Assembly: GCA_026394025.1 (NCBI GenBank)
Contig: JAPKZC010000283.1
Location: 1 to 5,781 of the forward strand
Reading direction: 5' to 3'
Source of the DNA: Candidatus Solibacter sp.
Lineage (GTDB): Bacteria; Acidobacteriota; Terriglobia; Bryobacterales; Bryobacteraceae
DNA length: 5,781 nucleotides
Part shown: positions 1-5,781 of the stretch, one piece after another
How positions within the stretch are numbered: position 1 is the stretch's first letter
Layout: each line of letters starts with the position of its first letter
The notes under the pieces: generated by a model
The model's input: only the letters and a program-made list of their open reading frames with translations
The model's database searches: none
Told to the model about the DNA's origin: nothing
Translations under genes and position numbers: made by a program

Positions 1-2231
<2,231 letters not shown>

Positions 2232-2235
<4 letters not shown>

Positions 2236-3389
2236 AGCACCGCGGTCTCGTGCAGCAGGCGGCCGGAGGCGAAACGGTCCAAGCCCAGCAGGTCCGTATC
2301 CACCAGGCCGCTACGGCCGCGCAGGATCAGGTCCGCCATGATGCGGCCGGTGGCAGGGGAGTGCATCACTCCGTGGCCGCTGAATCCGTTGGCCAGGAAA
2401 AAGCCCGGAAGCTGCTTGACTTCACCCATCACCGGATGATGGTCAGGCGTCATTTCGTAGAGACCGGCCCATGCGCGTTTGGGGTTAACCTCCGCCTCTT
2501 CGAGACAGGGCAGGCGGTCCGCGCCGCGCGTCAGCACCTTCTCGATGAAGCCGCGGTCGAAATTCAGCTTGAAGCCGGGGGTTTCATCGGGATCGTTCCA
2601 CGCCAACAGGAGTCCGCGACCCTCGGGGCGGTAATGGAAGCCGGTGTTCATGTCGACCACCATGGGCGATTGATGCGACACCTTGTCGAAGGGTTCGGTG
2701 GGCACCAGCATGCGGCGCAGCGGTTCCACGGGCAGGTCCACACCCGCCAGACGCGCGACGTTGCCCGCCCAGGCGCCGGCGGCGTTGACCACGGTACGGC
2801 CGGAGATGAACCCGCGCGAAGTCTGGACGCCCGCGACGCCTCGCGCGTCCACCGCGATGCCGGTGACATCGGTATCGCGCATGAGGCGCACGCCGCGTTC
2901 GATGGCCTTCGGCATGAACCCGGTCATGACGCTGTACGGGTCCACGAAACCATCGGTGGCGCAGAAGCTGCCGCCCAGGATGTCGTCATGCCGCAACTCG
3001 GGAGCGATGTGCGAGACGTCCCGCGCATCCAGCAGGCGCACCGCTTTCACGCCGGCCGCCACCTGATGCCGGTAATTTTCGCGGAGATAGTCCATGTGGG
3101 CTGGAGTGTTGGCCACGAAAAGATATCCCTGCGGGCGATATCCCGAAGGGTGGCCCATCACTTCATCGAAGGCGCCAAAGAAAGGGATGGAATAGAGCGA
3201 CATGCGGATGTTGATGTCTGTGGCGAACTGGGCGCGCACGCCGCCCATGCTCTTTCCGGTGGACCCCTTGCCTTGATGGGTTTCGCGTTCCAATACGAGG
3301 ATGTCGCGGCACCCCGCTTCGGTCAGGTGGTACGCGATACTGGAGCCGACAATCCCGCCCCCGATGATGATGACATCCGCCGAGTTCAA
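2232..3389 (-). CDS. FAD-dependent oxidoreductase, DAO family (sarcosine oxidase beta/glycine oxidase-like)
   Basis: A complete 385-residue protein, a usual length for single-domain DAO-family flavoenzymes. The N-terminal Rossmann motif GGGIVG (10-15) and the acidic residue closing strand 2 (LVLERE, E34) bind the ADP part of FAD. The GSTGKSMGG segment (42-50), NAAGAWAG (202-209) and the C-terminal NGFSGHGVMHSPATG (334-348) are typical of the sarcosine oxidase beta/proline dehydrogenase beta/glycine oxidase group, which oxidises secondary amines or amino acids to imines. The exact substrate cannot be read from the sequence. No signal peptide is seen, so it is probably cytoplasmic. The start is TTG: it lies directly before the Rossmann motif and 5 nt after a strong ribosome binding site, while the first internal ATG (codon 48) would remove the FAD motif. 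No alpha, gamma or ferredoxin-type partner subunit lies beside it, which argues for a stand-alone enzyme. A candidate LacI-type operator lies just upstream. Confidence 0.9.
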
Positions 3390-3394
3390 AAACG

Positions 3395-3405
3395 CTCCTC
3401 CCCTT
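3395..3405 (-). promoter_or_regulatory. Strong ribosome binding site deciding a TTG start
   Basis: Read on the minus strand this is AAGGGGAGGAG, followed by CGTTT (5 nt) and then TTG. This purine-rich match to the 16S rRNA tail, together with the Rossmann motif directly after the TTG, fixes the start of the oxidoreductase at 3389 although the codon is not ATG. Confidence 0.85.
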
Positions 3406-3415
3406 GAGTGACCGC

Positions 3416-3431
3416 GCGCAAGCGCTTACGC
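3416..3431. promoter_or_regulatory. Candidate LacI-family operator (16-bp near-palindrome)
   Basis: GCGCAAGCGCTTACGC is an inverted repeat with a perfect 8-bp core, AAGCGCTT, and only one mismatched pair (C/A at positions 4 and 13). A central CG within AARCGYTT is characteristic of operators bound by LacI/GalR-family regulators, including CcpA cre sites and PurR boxes. It ends 27 bp before the oxidoreductase start codon and immediately follows a weak -10-like box, a position that would fit repression. No regulator gene is in the window, so the binding protein is inferred from the motif only. Confidence 0.45.
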
Positions 3432-3432
3432 G

Positions 3433-3438
3433 ATTCTA
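3433..3438 (-). promoter_or_regulatory. Possible -10 box of the oxidoreductase gene
   Basis: On the minus strand this reads TAGAAT (5 of 6 matches to TATAAT). A start of transcription about 7 nt downstream would fall inside the palindrome at 3416-3431. No convincing -35 box is seen at 16-18 bp, and the hexamer overlaps one of the repeat-block ends, so this remains a weak call. Confidence 0.25.
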
Positions 3439-3560
3439 CTAAAGTGGCGGCAGTCACCGGGGAGCGATGACTCGCTCACGGGCGAGGATGCCGTCTGAAA
3501 GGTCGCTCGCAGGCGAGATTGCCTGCCCCACAGGCCTGCCACAGACCACTAAACTGGTGG
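3436..3560. repeat. Hairpin-rich intergenic repeat block between two degenerate direct repeats
   Basis: The block begins with CTACTAAAGTGGCGG (3436-3450) and ends with CCACTAAACTGGTGG (3546-3560), which match at 12 of 15 positions. Each can form a short hairpin (CYAC...GTGG). Between them are a CTCGC/GCGAG hairpin with a 6-nt loop (3471-3486), the same stem with a 2-nt spacer (3506-3517), both followed shortly by TGCC, and a GCCTG/CAGGC hairpin with a 5-nt loop (3521-3535) followed by a near-copy GCCTGCCACAG (3534-3544). Such an arrangement looks like a non-coding, dispersed intergenic repeat (REP- or MITE-like). It starts 8 bp past the stop codon of the propeller gene and could act in transcript stability or termination, but no T-tract follows any stem. 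A database or whole-genome match would be needed to show dispersal. Confidence 0.5.
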
Positions 3561-3568
3561 TGGAAAGT

Positions 3569-4540
3569 TCATTTGGCGCTATCGGCTGACGTGGGGACCG
3601 CGTTCGGGGAAAGCGGGTTGACAATTGGCTTCCACTCCCCCACACCGGTCTGCTTCATCATGCCGAAGGGGCCGAGCGCCCAGGCGGTGCCTGTGGTGCG
3701 CAGAATCTTGTTCAGAAAGACCGGGTCCTCAGTGGGTTGGAACTTCCAGGTCTCGCCGCCATCCACGCTCAGCACGAAACCCTCGTCGGTGGTGATCCAG
3801 CCGCGTTTGGCCGCGTCGAAGCCGATGGAGGTCAGCCAGCCCTTGAAACCGGTCTGTTTGGCTTCCCAGGTGGCGCCGCCATCCTTGGTGCGGAACAGTT
3901 GTCCGGCGAAGCCCACAATCCAGCCGTTCCTGGCGTCCTGGAAGGTAATCGAACTGAGAGACCAACTGGCCCCGGGAATCTTCAGCGACTGCCATTTGTT
4001 GCCGCCATCCACCGTGTGTAGAACAGTGCCCGCCCAGCCTACGGCCCAGCCATTTTGAGGATCCAGGAAAAAGAGAGCTTCCAGCGAGAGGGCGACGCCG
4101 GATTTCTGTGGGCTCCAGGTCTTGCCGCCGTCGGCGGTATGCAGGATCACGCCATCGTAGCCGGTGATCCAGCCCTGGTCTCCCAACATTTGAACATCAG
4201 TGAGGTTCTCGGTAGTGCCGGATGGACGCGCCGTCCAGGTACGCCCGGCATCATCGGTGACCAGGATGGCGCCACGGTCGCCCACGGTCAGGCCGCGGTT
4301 GACGTCCAGGAACGCGACGGCCCGCAGGACACCTGTCGCGCCGGCGATCTTCCGCTGGGCCCAAGTGTTGCCGTCATCGCTGGTGACCAGCATCAAGCCC
4401 TGCTCGCAAAGGACGTAAGTGATTGAGTTTGTGGGCAGGGCCGCATCGCGCATGTTGCAGGAGCGTTCGTCGGCCGCGAACGTCGCCAACGGAATGACAC
4501 CGAGCGCAAGCAGCCAACCCATCCGAGTGATCGAGGACAT
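3569..4540 (-). CDS. Exported YCF48/Hcf136-like seven-bladed beta-propeller protein
   Basis: A protein of 323 residues from the chosen ATG. Residues 1-22 form a signal peptide (basic start with R6, hydrophobic stretch from M7, cleavage expected after TFA, before ADE), so the product should be periplasmic or secreted. The rest is seven repeats of about 41 residues, each with a G-x-(3-4)-T-x-D-x-G-x-T-W motif at about 48-60, 90-102, 130-142, 171-183, 213-225, 254-265 and a degenerate 293-303. This is the YCF48/BNR-like pattern of plant Hcf136 and cyanobacterial Ycf48, which assist photosystem II assembly. Nothing else here suggests photosynthesis, so the function in this organism is open; a scaffold or protein-assembly role is inference. 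C28 and C45 could form a disulfide. The ATG at 4540 is preferred because it gives a normal signal peptide and has GGAG 7 nt upstream; a TTG at 4627 would add 29 residues (see separate entry). Confidence 0.88.
   Translation of the reverse strand: MSSITRMGWLLALGVIPLATFAADERSCNMRDAALPTNSITYVLCEQGLMLVTSDDGNTWAQRKIAGATGVLRAVAFLDVNRGLTVGDRGAILVTDDAGRTWTARPSGTTENLTDVQMLGDQGWITGYDGVILHTADGGKTWSPQKSGVALSLEALFFLDPQNGWAVGWAGTVLHTVDGGNKWQSLKIPGASWSLSSITFQDARNGWIVGFAGQLFRTKDGGATWEAKQTGFKGWLTSIGFDAAKRGWITTDEGFVLSVDGGETWKFQPTEDPVFLNKILRTTGTAWALGPFGMMKQTGVGEWKPIVNPLSPNAVPTSADSAK
3632..4399 (-). repeat. Internal tandem repeat of about 123 bp coding the propeller blades
   Basis: Seven copies of a roughly 41-codon unit are visible within the propeller gene. 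At DNA level the best-conserved part is the GCCGCCATCC-type sequence (plus strand) near 3757, 3878, 4001 and 4124, which encodes the DGG segment of the T-x-DGG-x-W motif. Copies 1, 2 and 7 are more diverged. The repeats reflect the protein fold and are not a mobile or CRISPR-type array. Confidence 0.8.
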
Positions 4541-4547
4541 CAAGTAT

Positions 4548-4551
4548 CTCC
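4548..4551 (-). promoter_or_regulatory. Ribosome binding site for the preferred start of the propeller gene
   Basis: GGAG on the minus strand lies 7 nt upstream of the ATG at 4540. It supports the start that places the signal peptide at the very N-terminus. Confidence 0.6.
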
Positions 4552-4573
4552 AGAAAGCAGGAACAAGGTTCGC

Positions 4574-4593
4574 GGCCGGTTTGAGCACCGGCC
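4574..4593. other. Perfect 7-bp hairpin in the gap upstream of the propeller gene
   Basis: GGCCGGT and ACCGGCC enclose a 6-nt loop. The stem can be extended by a further GCG/CGC pairing past a one-base bulge. No T-run follows on the minus strand, so it is not a classical intrinsic terminator of the oxidoreductase-fusion gene. It lies between the upstream TTG start (4627) and the ATG start (4540) of the propeller gene and could influence translation from either, which is inference. Confidence 0.45.
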
Positions 4594-4624
4594 CGCACCC
4601 ATCCAGAGGTACGTTGTTGGCGGG

Positions 4625-4641
4625 CAAAAGGTTACACCTCC
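4625..4641 (-). promoter_or_regulatory. Alternative in-frame TTG start with an ideal Shine-Dalgarno sequence
   Basis: On the minus strand GGAGGTG (4641-4635) is a perfect 7-nt complement of the usual 16S rRNA tail and lies exactly 7 nt before a TTG (4627-4625) in the frame of the propeller gene. Initiation here would add 29 residues ahead of the signal peptide. The neighbouring oxidoreductase also uses TTG, so this cannot be dismissed, but the extension would make an unusually long leader of about 51 residues. Confidence 0.35.
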
Positions 4642-4663
4642 AGCCCGGCGCGGCGCGGCGCGC

Positions 4664-5781
4664 TCAGACTCCCCGGAGAGAGCCGTCCGAGGCGCTTTGG
4701 CGGAACTCCGTGCGGCCGCGTGCCAAGGCGGCCAGATCGAGTTCGAAGAAGCGCGCGTTCACCAGCCGCTTGAGGGCTCCCACCACGCGATCCTGCTCCA
4801 GCATGCCGGTAGCTTCGAGCAGCGCCCCCAGCATCACGATATTGCTCACCTTAGTTGCGCCCAATTCGTCTGCCAGTTGGGTGAACGGCAGCGCCACCGT
4901 GCGCACGTCGCGGCGCACACAATCCGCGGGGATTTCGCTGCCGTTATAGAGCACGACGCCGCCCTCTTCCACGGCGGGGAGGAATTTGCGCAGCGAAGGC
5001 TCGTTCATCGCCAGCAGTACGTTGGGGCGCGACACCAGGGGCGAATCGATGGCGTGGTTGGCGAGCCGCACGTGGCAATTGGACGTGCCGGACCGCATCT
5101 CCGGCCCGTAGGAGGGCAGCCAGGAGACCTCGTAGCCGGCATCCAGACCCGCTTCCGCCAGCACCTCGCCGAGCATCAGCACCCCTTGCCCACCGAAGCC
5201 CGCCACCTTAATCCGCAGGTCGAGTACGCGCGGCGGACGCGCCGGCCCGGCATTCTCGCCGCCGCCGTTCACCAGGTCGAGGAGCCGAGGCAGATCCTCC
5301 AGGGCCGGGGCTGGCGCCGCCGCCGGACGCGGCGGCACTTCCTTGGTGCGGTCGCGGAGATTGCACAGCGCAAATGCCGCCGCCATCTCCTCCTGCACGA
5401 AGCGCTGCGCCTCCACGGGCTGCATCTTCCAGATAGTGGGGCAGGGCGAAAGCACTTCCACGAGGGAAAACCCCAGCCCCTTGACCTGGTTCTCCACGGC
5501 GCGCTTGACCACCTTGGCGGCATGCATGATCTGCTTGTTGTTGCCCAGCCCGACGCGCTCGATAAAGACCGGCGCTTCGAGCGAATTCAACATCTCGCAG
5601 ACGTGCAGCGGAAAGCCTTCGTTGACGGCGTCGCGGCCCAGCGGGGAGGTGGCTGTCTTCCTGCCGAGCAGGGTGGTGGGCGCCATCTGCCCGCCGGGCA
5701 TCCCGTAGATGCCGTTGTTGACGAAGATCACGGTGATGGGTTCGCCGCGATTGGCGGCGTGGATGATCTCCGCCGTGCCGA
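4664..5781 (-). CDS. 2-oxoacid:acceptor (ferredoxin) oxidoreductase, fused beta and gamma subunits (5' end outside window)
   Basis: The frame is open through the right edge; the GTG near 5731 is internal because in-frame residues before it (GTAEIIHAANRGEPITV) continue the beta-subunit fold. The first part (to about base 5340) is the C-terminal half of a TPP-binding KorB/VorB-type beta subunit: the NNGIYGMPGGQMAPTT segment follows the TPP/Mg site, then the KTATSPLGRD region and LSPCPTIW. A Pro/Ala-rich linker (about 5294-5335) and a flexible Gly/Pro stretch lead into a gamma subunit (KorC/VorC-type) from about base 5218, with AGFGGQGV, SWLPSYGPEMRSGTSNC and a full C-terminal domain. Such enzymes reversibly decarboxylate 2-oxoacids to acyl-CoA, passing electrons to ferredoxin; the alpha and any ferredoxin-like delta subunits would be expected upstream, beyond the window. 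The substrate (2-oxoglutarate, branched-chain or other 2-oxoacid) is not decided here. The usual GMTGGQ motif reads GMPGGQ. Cytoplasmic; the propeller gene follows after 123 bp. Confidence 0.92.
   Translation of the reverse strand, partial: GTAEIIHAANRGEPITVIFVNNGIYGMPGGQMAPTTLLGRKTATSPLGRDAVNEGFPLHVCEMLNSLEAPVFIERVGLGNNKQIMHAAKVVKRAVENQVKGLGFSLVEVLSPCPTIWKMQPVEAQRFVQEEMAAAFALCNLRDRTKEVPPRPAAAPAPALEDLPRLLDLVNGGGENAGPARPPRVLDLRIKVAGFGGQGVLMLGEVLAEAGLDAGYEVSWLPSYGPEMRSGTSNCHVRLANHAIDSPLVSRPNVLLAMNEPSLRKFLPAVEEGGVVLYNGSEIPADCVRRDVRTVALPFTQLADELGATKVSNIVMLGALLEATGMLEQDRVVGALKRLVNARFFELDLAALARGRTEFRQSASDGSLRGV

Noticed and set aside
2250..3407. 385-codon open frame on the plus strand, fully antisense to the FAD oxidoreductase.
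   Set aside because: Its composition (rich in His, Gln, Ala, Val, Arg) is what a GC-rich codon pattern gives when read in antisense; it shows no recognisable domain, whereas the opposite strand has clear FAD motifs along its whole length.
3618..3623. Perfect TTGACA hexamer on the plus strand.
   Set aside because: It lies inside the 3' part of the propeller gene on the opposite strand, has no -10 box at a suitable distance and no plus-strand gene downstream.
3454..3645. 63-codon open frame on the minus strand running from the end of the propeller gene into the repeat block.
   Set aside because: It overlaps the end of the propeller gene in another frame and consists mainly of repeat-block sequence; most likely a repeat-derived spurious frame.
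4574..4593. The 7-bp hairpin considered as an intrinsic terminator for the 2-oxoacid oxidoreductase gene.
   Set aside because: No run of T follows the stem on the minus strand, and the stem lies about 70 bp beyond the stop; it is kept only as an unassigned structure.
4419..4949. 176-codon plus-strand open frame across the gap between the propeller and the 2-oxoacid oxidoreductase genes.
   Set aside because: It is antisense to both genes at its ends, is Ser/Arg-rich without any recognisable domain, and has no support beyond being open.

Overview
The window is GC-rich (by eye about 60-63% G+C) and almost fully coding. It holds four protein genes, two of them cut by the window edges, and two short intergenic gaps. 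The most likely source is an acidobacterium, perhaps of the Solibacter/Bryobacter group. That is an inference from a propeller-type hybrid histidine kinase, a secreted YCF48-type propeller in an otherwise heterotrophic context, and a hairpin-rich intergenic repeat. No rRNA or marker protein is present to prove it.

Left part (1-2235, + strand): the C-terminal part of a large one-component-style hybrid sensor kinase. The end of a periplasmic propeller, a Y_Y_Y domain, one membrane helix, a coiled coil, HisKA, HATPase_c and two receiver domains are visible. Its stop codon overlaps the stop codon of a convergent gene by a 4-bp gene overlap. That gene (2232-3389, - strand) encodes an FAD-dependent amine/amino-acid oxidoreductase of the DAO family, starting at TTG behind a very strong Shine-Dalgarno sequence.

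Middle gap (3390-3568): next to the oxidoreductase start lies a 16-bp near-palindrome with the AAGCGCTT core of LacI-family operators, overlapping a weak promoter candidate. The rest of the gap is a small-hairpin repeat block bracketed by two degenerate 15-bp direct repeats.

Right part (3569-5781, - strand): an exported seven-bladed YCF48/Hcf136-like beta-propeller protein. Upstream of it, after a 123-bp gap, is a 2-oxoacid:acceptor (ferredoxin) oxidoreductase polypeptide in which the TPP-binding beta subunit and the gamma subunit are fused through a Pro/Ala-rich linker. The 123-bp gap contains a 7-bp perfect hairpin and a second, in-frame TTG start with an ideal ribosome binding site.

The three minus-strand genes lie in the same direction, but the gaps of 123 and 179 bp and the operator candidate suggest that the oxidoreductase has its own promoter. 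I see no phage, transposase, CRISPR, toxin-antitoxin or defence genes. The most notable items are the fused oxidoreductase, the LacI-type operator candidate, the repeat block, and the two possible starts of the propeller gene.
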